Assembly: GCA_963817035.1 (NCBI GenBank)
Contig: CAWFMM010000004.1
Location: forward strand, 682,001-746,000
DNA length: 64,000 nucleotides
From: AC-49 sp963817035
Lineage (GTDB): Bacteria > Actinomycetota > Thermoleophilia > Solirubrobacterales > Solirubrobacteraceae
Reading direction: 5' to 3'
Part shown: piece by piece, positions 28,101 to 35,365 of the stretch
Layout: every line of letters starts with the position of its first letter
Numbering within the stretch: the stretch's first letter is position 1
Notes under the pieces: model-generated
What the model was told of the DNA's origin: nothing
Databases searched by the model: none
The model's input: only the letters and a program-made list of their open reading frames with translations
Made by a program: the position numbers and the translations under genes

Positions 28101-28653
28101 ACACCGTGCGGCTGCGAAGTACGTGCGGGCGGTCGTCGCGGTGGGCGAGCTCGAGGCCGCCCGACTGCCCGGGAGCACCGGGGTCACCGAGGCGTACGCG
28201 GCCGGACTGCACAAGCTGATGGCCTACAAGGATGAGTACGAGGTCGCGCGCCTGCACCTCGAGAACCTCCGGGCGCTTCCCCGGGGATCGAAGGTGACGT
28301 TCATGCTTCACCCGCCGATGCTCCGCGCCATCGGCATCGACCGCAAGCTCGCGCTCGGCCGGTGGTTCGTTCCCGCGTTCAGGCTGCTTCGACACGGCCG
28401 TCGGCTCCGTGGCACGCCGCTGGACATCTTCGGGTACGCGAAGGTCCGCCGCATCGAGCGGGCGCTGCCTGAGGAGTACACCGCGCTCGTCGTGCGCGGG
28501 CTCGAGGCGACGGGTGCGCCGGGGGTCGAGACTGCGCTCGCGCTCGCTCAGCTACCCGACGTGGTGCGCGGGTATGAGGACCTCAAGCTCCGCAACGTGC
28601 AGCGGTTCCGTGACGAGTCACTGCGACTCCTCGCGACGCTCGACGCCTCCTGA
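25189..28653 (+). CDS. Indolepyruvate ferredoxin oxidoreductase, fused-subunit form
   Basis: 1154-residue thiamine-diphosphate iron-sulfur enzyme of the fused indolepyruvate:ferredoxin oxidoreductase type. It oxidatively decarboxylates aryl 2-oxoacids (from Trp, Tyr, Phe) to acyl-CoA with ferredoxin as acceptor. The N-terminal pyrimidine-binding part has 'GILASGYPGSPLGGFDREL'. The TPP-pyrophosphate site is 'GIGCHTMVML' through 'NLGDGTFHHSGSMAIRAAI' and 'LYNQTVAMTGGQ'. A cysteine cluster CEGCGDCGAKSGC with further Cys at 'TTCNKDMSC' and 'DGDCPSF' binds Fe-S. The C-terminal third ('VRLVGIGGTGVVTISQVLGM') is the beta/gamma-type domain. The ATG at 25189 is favoured over one 24 codons earlier. It stands alone, with no ferredoxin gene beside it. 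Confidence 0.92.
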   Translation: MPSPTSAAPSHRPARLEDRYVLPEGEVFLSGVQALVRLLLDQHRADAQAGQSTGILASGYPGSPLGGFDRELIGLGDIARQHDLVHRPAVNEELGATAVFGSQMTNALPGPRYDGVLGVWYGKAPGVDRAADAIRVGNYVGADPRGGVLALCGDDPESKSSTLPSASETLLAALRVPVIVPGSVQEALDLGRHAIACSRASGLWAALKVNTIVADATATVAVGPQRVVPVMPELEWEGARYVHRPSADLLAPQVMEIERALHGARLVLAQMYGRENDLNPVLMETDRAQIGVIASGPGYYQLLQALDDLGVADRVRILKLGMVWPLDGQAVRDFAVGLDEIVVVEEKGPFIEQLVMAALYGAVHRPPVLGERDDRGESLVPATGVLSPDLIAQAIGRRLLAREDLPHVRARLDQIDAISRRQPVEVGQTRTPHFCSGCPHSSSTRAPDDAIVGAGIGCHTMVMLTTAGRGQIAGTTQMGGEGAQWIGIAPFIEPRHFLQNLGDGTFHHSGSMAIRAAIAANVNVTYKLLYNQTVAMTGGQDAVGQMSVAEICRELEAEGVRRIIVTTEDRSRYEGVSLPAIAELRDRRMLAASQLELAGVDGVTVLIHDQACATELRRSRKRGTLVDPPYQVVINERVCEGCGDCGAKSGCLSLEPVDTEFGRKTRIDQTTCNKDMSCIDGDCPSFIRVVPPTKSKAKARSAPRTPGVDLPQPQPSVPDDDVRVRLVGIGGTGVVTISQVLGMAALIDGRHAAGLDQTGLSQKAGPVVSDVRLSTHPLDGVSVAGGGTDVLLGLDILGASTLKNLSTADAQRTVAIVSTSLVPTVDMVVDVDAPEADVDAAIGAINAVTRIDANVFFDAHGLAMEVFGNAMPANVIVLGAAWQRGAIPLTLGAIHQAFTLNGVAVDANIAAFDWGRAAVAAPDTVNEVLTPTTVAPEVGTRERALVDAAAPAGELRRLLEIRVADLAGWGGHRAAAKYVRAVVAVGELEAARLPGSTGVTEAYAAGLHKLMAYKDEYEVARLHLENLRALPRGSKVTFMLHPPMLRAIGIDRKLALGRWFVPAFRLLRHGRRLRGTPLDIFGYAKVRRIERALPEEYTALVVRGLEATGAPGVETALALAQLPDVVRGYEDLKLRNVQRFRDESLRLLATLDAS

Positions 28654-28915
28654 CGGACCCCCGTCGCACGATGCGCGGCTGCGATCGAAACGGCCGGTCT
28701 TCTTGCAATACGGCTTATTCGTCGACCTGGGTGAGACCGGCTGGCACGTCCGGTGCATCGAACGTCGAACCTATCGCCGCGACTCGGCGATTTCGCCGGT
28801 AGGCCGCATGGACCGCCGTTGGCGTGCAATATGAAGAAATTCGTCGTTTTTCAGGCACTTGGCAGCTGCGTCTGCCGCCTGTCAGTGATCCCCCAACGCG
28901 AGGAGATGAATTGTC
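28654..28915. other. Intergenic region with no recognisable gene
   Basis: 262 bp, lower in GC than its surroundings near 28,830 (ATATGAAGAAATTCG). No convincing reading frame, tRNA or hairpin terminator was seen. It must hold the promoter of the downstream barrel-protein gene. Confidence 0.4.
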
Positions 28916-29233
28916 ATGGCGTTCTTCCACGTCGTATTGATGCGTTACAACGATGAGACGACCGAGGGTCAGATCGCGGAGTCGGTCGACGAAGGCCTGG
29001 CGTTCGGTGCGCTCGAGGGTGTGGAGGTCGTGGCCGTCGGCGAGGTGGCGGAGACAGTGAAGATGGGCGGCGGTTCCGACCATGCGTTCACCCACGCTCT
29101 CGTGGTGCGCATCGCGGATGACGCGGCGCTCGCCCGATATCGCGAGGACCCACGGCATGCCGTGCACGCCGAGACCATGATCCCCCGCATCGCTGAGCTG
29201 GCGATCATCGACATACCGACTCTCGACCCGTAA
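28916..29233 (+). CDS. Dabb-family stress-responsive alpha/beta-barrel protein
   Basis: 105-residue ferredoxin-fold protein of the Dabb (stress-responsive A/B barrel) family, which forms dimeric barrels; members act in aromatic cyclisation or stress in plants, with unknown roles in most bacteria. It starts MAFFHVVLMRYNDETTEGQI (family opening with conserved HxVxxR/K). The helix 'DAALARYREDPRHAVHAETM' contains the typical YxxxPxHxxF/V pattern. It ends ELAIIDIPTLDP. AGGAG at 28901-28905 serves as ribosome-binding site. It stands apart from its neighbours. Confidence 0.8.
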   Translation: MAFFHVVLMRYNDETTEGQIAESVDEGLAFGALEGVEVVAVGEVAETVKMGGGSDHAFTHALVVRIADDAALARYREDPRHAVHAETMIPRIAELAIIDIPTLDP

Positions 29234-29239
29234 GGAGAC

Positions 29240-29350
29240 GGTGCGCGCGGGTGCGATTTCGCGCTGCTCGGCCCGAATGGTGCCGGCGAGACGACGACGC
29301 TGTTGACGCTGGCGGGAGCGCTGTCGCTCCTCGCAGGCGAGGGGCGCCGG
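29240..29350 (+). pseudogene. Fragment of an ABC transporter ATPase with altered Walker A
   Basis: Reading from base 29252 gives CDFALLGPNGAGETTTLLTL followed by AGALSLLAG. This is the P-loop neighbourhood of a branched-chain-amino-acid or export-type ABC ATPase (normally LLGPNGAGKTTTL), but the catalytic Lys codon AAG is GAG (Glu). No ATG, no signature motif and no Walker B follow. It is a short dead fragment squeezed between the Dabb gene and the LuxR gene. Confidence 0.6.
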
Positions 29351-29371
29351 AAGCTGGTCGGTCGTTGGCCG

Positions 29372-30517
29372 CTATTCGCGGTCGAAGCGTCCGCGCGACG
29401 TCAGCGGTGTCTGGCGCACGACCTCGGGGAGGTACTCGTCGAGGAAGACGCGAGCGACGAGCTCCTGTCGCGACGCGACGCCGAGTTTCCCGTAGAGGTT
29501 CTTCACATGGTCCTCGACGGTGTGGGGGGAGACGACGAGCGTCTCGGCCATCTCGGCACGGGACAGGCCACGGGCGAGGAGGGTCGCGACCTCGCGCTCG
29601 CGGGCGGTCGCGCCGAACGCCTCAAGGCGGACCGTTGCCGACCGCGCGCCCGTCGCCGGCTCGAGGACGACCGCGACCCGGCCGTCGTCCGGAGGCCCGG
29701 GCCGCGAGGCGTGCAGCGTCACCCACCCGTCACTTCCGGGCACGGTGACGACGTTGCCGCCGCGCTGACCGCCGTCTGGTGCGGAGCGGACGAACGACGT
29801 GAGCGCGAGTACCGGGGTGGCGATCGTCTCGTCGGTGTAGCCCGACTCCCCGGGGTGCAGCGAGGCGAGCAGGGCGCGTGCCGGAGGGGTGATCAGCTCA
29901 ACCTCGTCGTGTGGGCCGAGCACGACCATCCCCGGCGCCTCGTCGCCCGTGATGCGGCGGGCCGCATCGAAGCGCAGCGACGCGCGGATGCCGCGCGCGA
30001 TCGCCCCGGTGACGGCGGCGAGCGCGTCGGCGTCGCGCTGCTGGAATGCGCCGCTGCTCGCGCGGCGGGCAATGTGCACGGCGCCCCAGACGCGCCCGCG
30101 GATGACGAAGGCGCCGCGCAGCTCGTGGGGAATGTCGGCCGGCAGGAGCAGATCGCGGTAACGCGCGCTGCGCTGGGGATCGCCGCGGGTGGCGTGGTCG
30201 AGGATGCCGACGGGCACCCGGCGCGCGGCGAGGCCCGCGAAGGTGTTGACGTCGTCGACCATGTACTCGCTGCGGACGATCAGCTCCCCGGCGGCCGGGG
30301 CCTCGTCGAGCGCGAACACGCCGCGCTCGATGAGCTCCTTGGGCGCGTCGCTGGTCAGCAGCCGCGTGCTCGGGTCCAGCGTGTGCCAGCAGCTGGCGTC
30401 GTTGTCGATGACATTGCGCAGCCGCGGGGACAGCTCGGCGAAGAACTCCTCGCGCGGGAGTCCGCGTGAGCCGAGCAGGTCGATCTCTCCGATCAGGCGC
30501 TCGACCGTCCAGGCCAT
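29372..30517 (-). CDS. GAF-type sensor / LuxR-family transcription regulator
   Basis: 381-residue one-component regulator. Residues about 20-180 look like a GAF sensor (FFAELSPRLRNVIDNDASCW, 'GAFVIRGRVWGAVHIARRAS'), followed by a linker with a second PAS-like stretch ('MVVLGPHDEVELITPPARAL'). The C-terminal LuxR helix-turn-helix is 'ATAREREVATLLARGLSRAE' and 'TLVVSPHTVEDHVKNLYGKL'. The ATG at 30517 opens MAWTVERLIGEIDLLGS, typical for this actinobacterial family. It lies divergent from the cupin gene (84 nt apart), a possible target. The sensed ligand is unknown. Confidence 0.85.
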   Translation of the reverse strand: MAWTVERLIGEIDLLGSRGLPREEFFAELSPRLRNVIDNDASCWHTLDPSTRLLTSDAPKELIERGVFALDEAPAAGELIVRSEYMVDDVNTFAGLAARRVPVGILDHATRGDPQRSARYRDLLLPADIPHELRGAFVIRGRVWGAVHIARRASSGAFQQRDADALAAVTGAIARGIRASLRFDAARRITGDEAPGMVVLGPHDEVELITPPARALLASLHPGESGYTDETIATPVLALTSFVRSAPDGGQRGGNVVTVPGSDGWVTLHASRPGPPDDGRVAVVLEPATGARSATVRLEAFGATAREREVATLLARGLSRAEMAETLVVSPHTVEDHVKNLYGKLGVASRQELVARVFLDEYLPEVVRQTPLTSRGRFDRE

Positions 30518-30601
30518 GCGGGTGAGTCTCGCATGCTGTGCACGAAAGATCCCCGCACGCGGGGGGTGGTGGGCACGGCTCGCGGCGATCAGGCTGCACG
30601 C

Positions 30602-31114
30602 ATGTCCTCCATCAGCGCAGTAGACACCACGACAACCGCACCCATCGCTCTCGGTCCCGGTGAGGGAGAGCACCTCTGGTTCTTCGGTGGCCTGACGACG
30701 ATCAAGGCCGATGGCGCGGGGACCGGCGGCCGGATGATGCTGACCGAGCAGACCGTGCCGCGCGGCGCCGGTTCACCGCTGCACGTGCACCACAACGAGG
30801 ACGAGTGGTTCTACGTCCTCCAGGGCGAGCTCACGATCTGGGTGGCCGGCCGGACGGTCGTCGCTCCGGCCGGCTCGTTCGTGTTCGGCCCGCGCGACGT
30901 GCCGCACACATTCATCGTCAGCTCCGACGAGGCTCGCTTCCTGCTGGTCACGCAGGCGGCCGGGTTCGAGGGCTTCATCCGCACGCTCGGGATCCCCGCT
31001 CCGGTCGCGGAGATCCCACCCGCACCCGCCGCGCCGCCCGACATGGTGCCGGTACTGCAGGCTGCCGCCGACCACGGCCTCGAGATCCTCGGCCCTCCCG
31101 GGATTCCGGCCTGA
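30602..31114 (+). CDS. Cupin-domain protein (quercetin dioxygenase-like)
   Basis: 170-residue single-cupin protein. Cupin motif 1 with metal ligands is 'GSPLHVHHNEDEWFYVLQGE' (His-His-Glu). Motif 2 is 'PAGSFVFGPRDVPHTFIV' with the last His. Members of this group are small metal-binding barrels, some acting as quercetin 2,3-dioxygenase or sugar isomerase. The hydrophobic/Pro C-terminus (PVAEIPPAPAAPPDMVPVLQ) is typical of actinobacterial versions. The start at 30602 is chosen as the first residues before the fold. It is divergent from the GAF-LuxR regulator, which may control it. Confidence 0.85.
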   Translation: MSSISAVDTTTTAPIALGPGEGEHLWFFGGLTTIKADGAGTGGRMMLTEQTVPRGAGSPLHVHHNEDEWFYVLQGELTIWVAGRTVVAPAGSFVFGPRDVPHTFIVSSDEARFLLVTQAAGFEGFIRTLGIPAPVAEIPPAPAAPPDMVPVLQAAADHGLEILGPPGIPA

Positions 31115-31159
31115 GGACCGGCCACCACGAGCCCGGCCACTCGATCGCCGGCATCGCGG

Positions 31160-31720
31160 TCAGGCCGCCGCGCCGACGGAGTCGGGAATCACGAGGTCGT
31201 GCTCGAGCAGCTCGACGAGCCGCTCGTGCACGCGCAGGTACTCGGGGTGCTTGGGCAGGGCGGACTTCACACGCGGCCGTGGGAGATCGATGTCGATGAT
31301 CTCTGCGATCGACGGCAGCGGCGCGTTGGCCATCACGACGATACGGTCGGCGAGGAAGATCGCCTCTTCGATGCTGTGGGTGACCATCAGCACCGTCTCG
31401 GTGTCTGACTCCTGGCTCCACAGCTCCACGAGCTGCTCCTGCAGGTGCGCGCGGGTCAGCGCGTCGAGCGCGCCGAACGGCTCGTCGAGCAGCAGCACCT
31501 TGGGGCTGACCGCGAACGCACGCGCAACCGCGGCGCGCTGACGCATCCCTCCCGAGATCTCAGCTGGGCGCTTCTCCCGGTGCTCCCAGAGCCCGGTGCT
31601 GCGCAGGTAGCGCTCCGTGACCGCGCGCGTCTCGTCGCGGCTGCGGTCGGGGCGCGACGACAGCGCGGCCTCGAGGACGTTGCGATAGACGCTCATCCAC
31701 GGCAGCAGTGCCAGGCTTCG
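31160..31720 (-). pseudogene. Nitrate/sulfonate-type ABC ATPase, 5'-deleted (nrtD/ssuB-like)
   Basis: The frame keeps the C-terminal two thirds of an NrtD/TauB/SsuB-type ATPase: 'LALLPWMSVYRNVLEAAL' (just after the Q-loop), the signature 'EISGGMRQRAAVARAFAV', Walker B with D-loop 'VLLLDEPFGALDALTRAHLQ' and the H-loop 'VLMVTHSIEEAIFLADRI'. Walker A and the first 80 or so residues are gone; the sequence runs directly into the truncated permease gene. It cannot hydrolyse ATP normally. Confidence 0.85.
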
Positions 31721-31893
31721 ATCGGCGTGGGCAGATCGGGCGAGAACGTCGCCACGACGGCCCACAGCCCGATCAGCGCCGCGAACCCGAGCGCGGCGAG
31801 CCCGACCGGAGCCAGCGCTCGGAGCGCCCCGCCGACGAACTGCCGCGGGGGTCGCTCGAATTGGCGGCCCCCAGCCTCGATCGTCGCGCTCAT
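31715..31893 (-). pseudogene. N-terminal stump of the ABC permease (nrtB-like)
   Basis: The ATG at 31893 overlaps the SBP stop by 4 nt. Only about 60 residues remain: a hydrophilic start, the first membrane span (LAALGFAALIGLWAVVATFS) and 'PDLPTPIEAW', which matches the NrtB/SsuC motif preceding the next span. Then the frame breaks into ATPase sequence near 31,715. At least 600 bp of permease must have been deleted. Confidence 0.8.
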
Positions 31894-33097
31894 GCCCACC
31901 GCGCCTCGCGCTTCGGGTTGGCCGGGTGGAAGATCGCGTTGTCGAGCTTGACGCGGAACTTGGTCATGTCGTCCTTGGGGACGGGCACGCCCTCGGCCTT
32001 GGCAACCTCCTTGTAGAGGTCGGTCAGGATCAGCTTGCCGGCCAGGCTCTGGTAGTTCGGGTCGGACTTCAGGTAGCCGAAGCGGCGGTACTGCGCCATG
32101 AACCAGATCGCGTGCGCTCGGCGCGGGAAGTTGACGTCTCCGCCGCGGTAGAACGCCATCGCGTCGTCGCGGAATATCTTCTGCCCGTGGCCGCCGCCGA
32201 GCGTGTAGTTGCCGAGCAGCCGCTGCTTGAGTCCTCGGGCCTCGTGTTGACGTATGCGGGCGTCCCGAGCACGGTTGCCGCCTTGGCGCGGTTGGCGGGG
32301 ACGTCGAGCCACTTGCTCGCCTGGAGCACGGCGCCCATGACCCTCTTGAGATCCGCGCGGCGGCTTGTCGCGAACTGCTCGCCGACGACCAGCGCCTTCT
32401 CCGGGTGGTTCGTCCAGATGTCCTGCGACGTGATCGCGGTGAAACCGATGTTCTGCCGAACGGCCACGGCGTTCCAGGCTCGCCGACGCAGAAGCCGTCC
32501 ATGTTGCCGACGGTCATGTTCGCGACCATCTGGGGCGGCGGGATCGGGATGATCTTGGGCGTGTTGAGATCGATCCCCATCGCCAGCAGCCCGTAGCGCA
32601 GCCAGGTGTCGTGGGTGCCGCCGGGAAACGTCATCGCCAGCGTCTTGCCCTTGCCGCCCGCGAGCGCCTTCTTGGCGGCCTTGAGGTCCGCGTAGCCGGC
32701 TGCGGCGAGCTTGTTCTCGAGCGTGATCGCCTGGCCGTTGTTGTTGAGCGTCATCGCGATCTTCAGCGCTGTCGTGCCGGCCTTGCCACCGATGCCGGTC
32801 GTCACCGAGATCGGCATCGAGAACAGCGCGTGGGCGCCGTCGATGTCGCCGTTTCTTGTAGTAGCCGAGCGTGTCGGCCATCACGACCGACGCGCAGTCG
32901 GTGAGCGCGATGAACCCCAGCTTGATCGGCTTGCTGGCTGCGGTTGTCGCCGGGATCCTCGTCTTCGCGAGACTGGAGCTGGCGAACGTGCCGGCCGGCA
33001 GCGCGGCGCCGAGCGCCAGCACCGAGCCGCGCCGCAACACGTCTCGCCGGCTGAGCCCTTCCTGGTGGTCGTCGTGCCCGCTGGCGTCGTCGGTCAT
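31890..33097 (-). pseudogene. NrtA/CmpA-like substrate-binding protein gene with three frameshifts
   Basis: Periplasmic-type nitrate/bicarbonate-binding protein (NrtA family) with a Tat signal (SRRDVLRRGSVLALGAALPA). Pieces in turn: 'KLGFIALTDCASVVMADTLG'; after an extra A in the run at 32852-32854, 'ALFSMPISVTTGIGGKAGTT' and 'ALKIAMTLNNNGQAITLENK'; after a lost base near 32,478, 'NIGFTAITSQDIWTNHPEKA'; after a lost base near 32,235, 'LLGNYTLGGGHGQKIFRDDA' and 'FHPANPKREARWA'. Otherwise the protein is well conserved and has no internal stop except at shifts, so decay is recent. All three genes of the importer are broken. Confidence 0.88.
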
Positions 33098-33328
33098 GTC
33101 TCTTTCCTGTCTTCGCTCTCGGTAAGGTGGATGGCCGGTGCGACGCTATGGACTACGAGGCGATTCGCCATCCGACCGCCGGTCGGCATCGGCGCCGAGG
33201 CATGCCTCCCCGGGGTCGAATCCAAACCAGTCGGCAAAAAAACGTTCGCGGTACAGCCCATCGACCGAGCTGACCGCGAGCGATCTCGAGACGGTCGAGA
33301 GGGCGCCGATTCTCGGAGAGCCCGATCG

Positions 33329-34066
33329 ATGACCAGCGCGGCGATCCGCGCCACCGTACGGGGAGACGTTCAGGGCGTCGGGTTTCGTGATGCGACGGTG
33401 CGTCGCGCGCGAGAGCTCGAGGTCATCGGTTGGGTGCGCAACGGGGAGAACGGCACGGTGCTCGTTCACGCCGAGGGCGCGGCGGCGGCGGTCGACGAGC
33501 TCGTGGCGTTCCTGCGCGAGGGCCCGTCGTTTGCGCGGGTTGCCGACGTCGAGGTCGAGACGGTCAAGGTCGAAGGCCACGAGCAGTTCGCGATCCGCGG
33601 GGTCAGTGCCGGGGTCTTCGTCGTGCAGGAGCACCAGGCGACCACCCACCACTTCGACCTGCGGCTCGAGGTCGGCGGCGTCATGCGCTCGTGGGCGGTT
33701 CCGAAGGGCCCGTCGATGGATCCCGCGGTCAAGCGCTTCTCGGTCGAGGTCGGCGATCACGACATCGAGCACAACGCGTTCGAGGGCGCGCTCGGTGATG
33801 GTCGCGTGATTGTCTGGGATCGCGGGACCTACGAGCAGGGCGGGCGTGTCGCCTGGCCCAAGGCGCTCGTGCGCGGCCACGCGGTCTTCGTCCTGCACGG
33901 CGAGAAGCTGCGCGGCGGCTTCGCGCTGCAACGTACCCGGCCGGGCGCCAAGGCGCAGTGGCTGCTGATCAAGCGCCGCGACGACGAGGCGCGGCCGGGA
34001 TCCGACGTCGCCGCTGAGCACCCAGAGTCGGTGCTCAGCGGCAAGACGCTCGACGAGATCAGCTGA
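33329..34066 (+). CDS. Acylphosphatase fused to a LigD-type DNA 3'-phosphoesterase domain
   Basis: 245 residues, two domains. Residues 4-92 are an acylphosphatase with the catalytic pair Arg20 (GDVQGVGFRDAT) and Asn38 (VIGWVRNGENG). Residues 96-235 are the 3'-phosphoesterase (PE) domain of bacterial ligase D: 'VFVVQEHQATTHHFDLRLEV' carries His102, His108, Asp110 and Arg112, matching the metal/phosphate ligands of the family, followed by 'MRSWAVPKGPSMDP', 'VIVWDRGTYE', 'LHGEKLRGGFALQRT' and 'QWLLIKRRDDEA'. The usual IPxGxYGxG loop is reduced (HNAFEGALGDGR). PE removes 3'-phosphates or ribonucleotides in end-joining repair. The start is the ATG at 33329. No ligase or Ku gene is near. Confidence 0.88.
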   Translation: MTSAAIRATVRGDVQGVGFRDATVRRARELEVIGWVRNGENGTVLVHAEGAAAAVDELVAFLREGPSFARVADVEVETVKVEGHEQFAIRGVSAGVFVVQEHQATTHHFDLRLEVGGVMRSWAVPKGPSMDPAVKRFSVEVGDHDIEHNAFEGALGDGRVIVWDRGTYEQGGRVAWPKALVRGHAVFVLHGEKLRGGFALQRTRPGAKAQWLLIKRRDDEARPGSDVAAEHPESVLSGKTLDEIS

Positions 34067-34114
34067 CCGGTCGGACGGGCCTTGATCCCGAGGGCGATCG
34101 GTCGGGCCGACCCC

Positions 34115-34120
34115 TACAGT
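34115..34120 (+). promoter_or_regulatory. -10-like box TACAGT upstream of the glycosyltransferase gene
   Basis: TACAGT ends 8 nt before the GTG at 34129, without a Shine-Dalgarno sequence. Confidence 0.4.
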
Positions 34121-34128
34121 GCGACGGC

Positions 34129-35115
34129 GTGCGCATCCTGTTCGTCACTCCGATGTGGCCCGGCCCCGGCGACCCGGACTTCGGATCGTTCCTCGTCCCG
34201 ATCGTGCGCGAACTGCGCGGGCTCGGGCACGACGTCGACCTGGTGACGATCGACCGGCGCGCCGGCGGACCGATGCGCCACGTGCGCCTTGCGCTGCACA
34301 CGGTGCGGGCGGCGCGGCGGACCCGGCCCGATGTCGTCTTCGCGCACATGCTCTTTCCGGCCGGGCTCGGGGCGCTGATCGGGGCTCGTGTCGCCCGCGC
34401 GCCGCTGGTCGTCATGGCGCACGGGCAGGACGTCGCCAACCTCGACCGCCGCGCACTGCGCCTGGCCAGTGGGCCGGTGCTGCGCGGCGCGCGGGCGCTG
34501 ATCGCGAACTCCGCGTGGCTCGCGGCGCGGATGCCGCGATCGCCCGACGCGGTCATCGACTGCGGCGTCGACCTCGACGCGTTCGCGCCGCGCGCACGCG
34601 GCGACGACCCGGCCCCGCACTTCCTCTGCATCGGCTCCCTGACGCAGCGTAAGAATGTCCTGGGGCTGGCCGACGCGTTCGCGACGCTCGGCGAGGGCCG
34701 GCTGACGTTCGTCGGTGACGGGCCGCTGCGCCCGGCACTCGAGGGCCGGGCCGGCGTCCAGCTCGCCGGCCGCGTCACTCACGACGAGGTCGCCGCCTGG
34801 ATCGCGCGCGCCGACGTCGTCTGCCAGCCGTCGCTGAGCGAGCCGTTCGGGCAGGCCGTGCTCGAAGCGATGGCGATGGCGCGCACGGTCGTGGCAACGA
34901 CGAACGGCGGCCCGGCGGAGTTCGTGACTGCACCGGCCGGACTGCTGGTCGATCCGGGCGATCCGCCGGCGCTCGTCGCCGCACTTCGCGAGGCGGCCGA
35001 CCGGGCGACGCCCAACCCCGCCGCCCGCGCGGCCGCCTCCGAGCACGATGTTCGCCGCCAGACCGCGCGGATCGCCGAGGTGCTCGCGGGCGCATGCGCG
35101 CCGCGTCAGGCGTAG
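34129..35115 (+). CDS. GT4-family glycosyltransferase
   Basis: 328-residue GT-B fold glycosyltransferase, family GT4, which moves a sugar from an NDP-sugar to a lipid, glycan or small molecule at the membrane's inner face. The N-terminal acceptor half begins MRILFVTPMWPGPGDPDFGS, with 'VVMAHGQDVANLDRRALR'. The donor half has 'HFLCIGSLTQRKNVLGLADA' and the EX7E motif region 'SEPFGQAVLEAMAMARTVVA', then 'TNGGPAEFV'. The GTG at 34129 is chosen; it starts exactly at the first beta strand. It is somewhat shorter than typical (about 370), so the N-terminal domain is compact. Donor and acceptor are unknown. Confidence 0.9.
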   Translation: MRILFVTPMWPGPGDPDFGSFLVPIVRELRGLGHDVDLVTIDRRAGGPMRHVRLALHTVRAARRTRPDVVFAHMLFPAGLGALIGARVARAPLVVMAHGQDVANLDRRALRLASGPVLRGARALIANSAWLAARMPRSPDAVIDCGVDLDAFAPRARGDDPAPHFLCIGSLTQRKNVLGLADAFATLGEGRLTFVGDGPLRPALEGRAGVQLAGRVTHDEVAAWIARADVVCQPSLSEPFGQAVLEAMAMARTVVATTNGGPAEFVTAPAGLLVDPGDPPALVAALREAADRATPNPAARAAASEHDVRRQTARIAEVLAGACAPRQA

Positions 35116-35199
35116 CTCGGCACCTTGCCGGGGCGCCCGACGATCACGCCGTTGATCTTGGCGCGGAGGCTGTTGAAGTCCTCGGCGGACCGGATCGAC

Positions 35200-35349
35200 T
35201 CAGAGCGACGTAATGATCGCGCGCGCCTGAGCCTGGTACTCCTCGTGGGTCAGCACGCCGCTGGCCATCGTCGCTCCGTCGCCGCTCGTGCTCTTGACCC
35301 GCTTGGCGACGATCGTCGCGGCCGCAGGCTCCCAGTCGTGGCCGAACAT
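35200..35349 (-). CDS. Small SHOCT-like protein, possibly frameshifted
   Basis: 49 codons from ATG 35349: MFGHDWEPAAATIVAKRVKS, then 'SGVLTHEEYQARAQAIITSL'-like text (in the reading here EEYQAQARAIITSL). The opening MFGxxWEP and the SGVLTxEEYQ motif resemble small SHOCT proteins of actinobacteria. Just past the stop, another frame gives 'SESIRSAEDFNSLRAKINGV' and 'IVGRPGKVPSYA' ending at 35106. One removed base near 35,203 would join both into an 80-residue protein, so the gene may be frameshifted. It overlaps the convergent glycosyltransferase end in that case. Confidence 0.45.
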   Translation of the reverse strand: MFGHDWEPAAATIVAKRVKSTSGDGATMASGVLTHEEYQAQARAIITSL

Positions 35350-35365
35350 GCCGCCATCGTGGTGG

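Noticed and set aside
32711..33328. Upstream extension of the acylphosphatase fusion
   Set aside because: It crosses the damaged binding-protein gene on the opposite strand and has no domain; ATG 33329 opens exactly at the acylphosphatase fold.
33146..33328. Minus-strand stretch reading LYRERFFADWFGFDPGEACL in the gap before the acylphosphatase fusion
   Set aside because: Reads like protein, but no start, no family match I can name, and it continues as an antisense shadow of the fusion gene.
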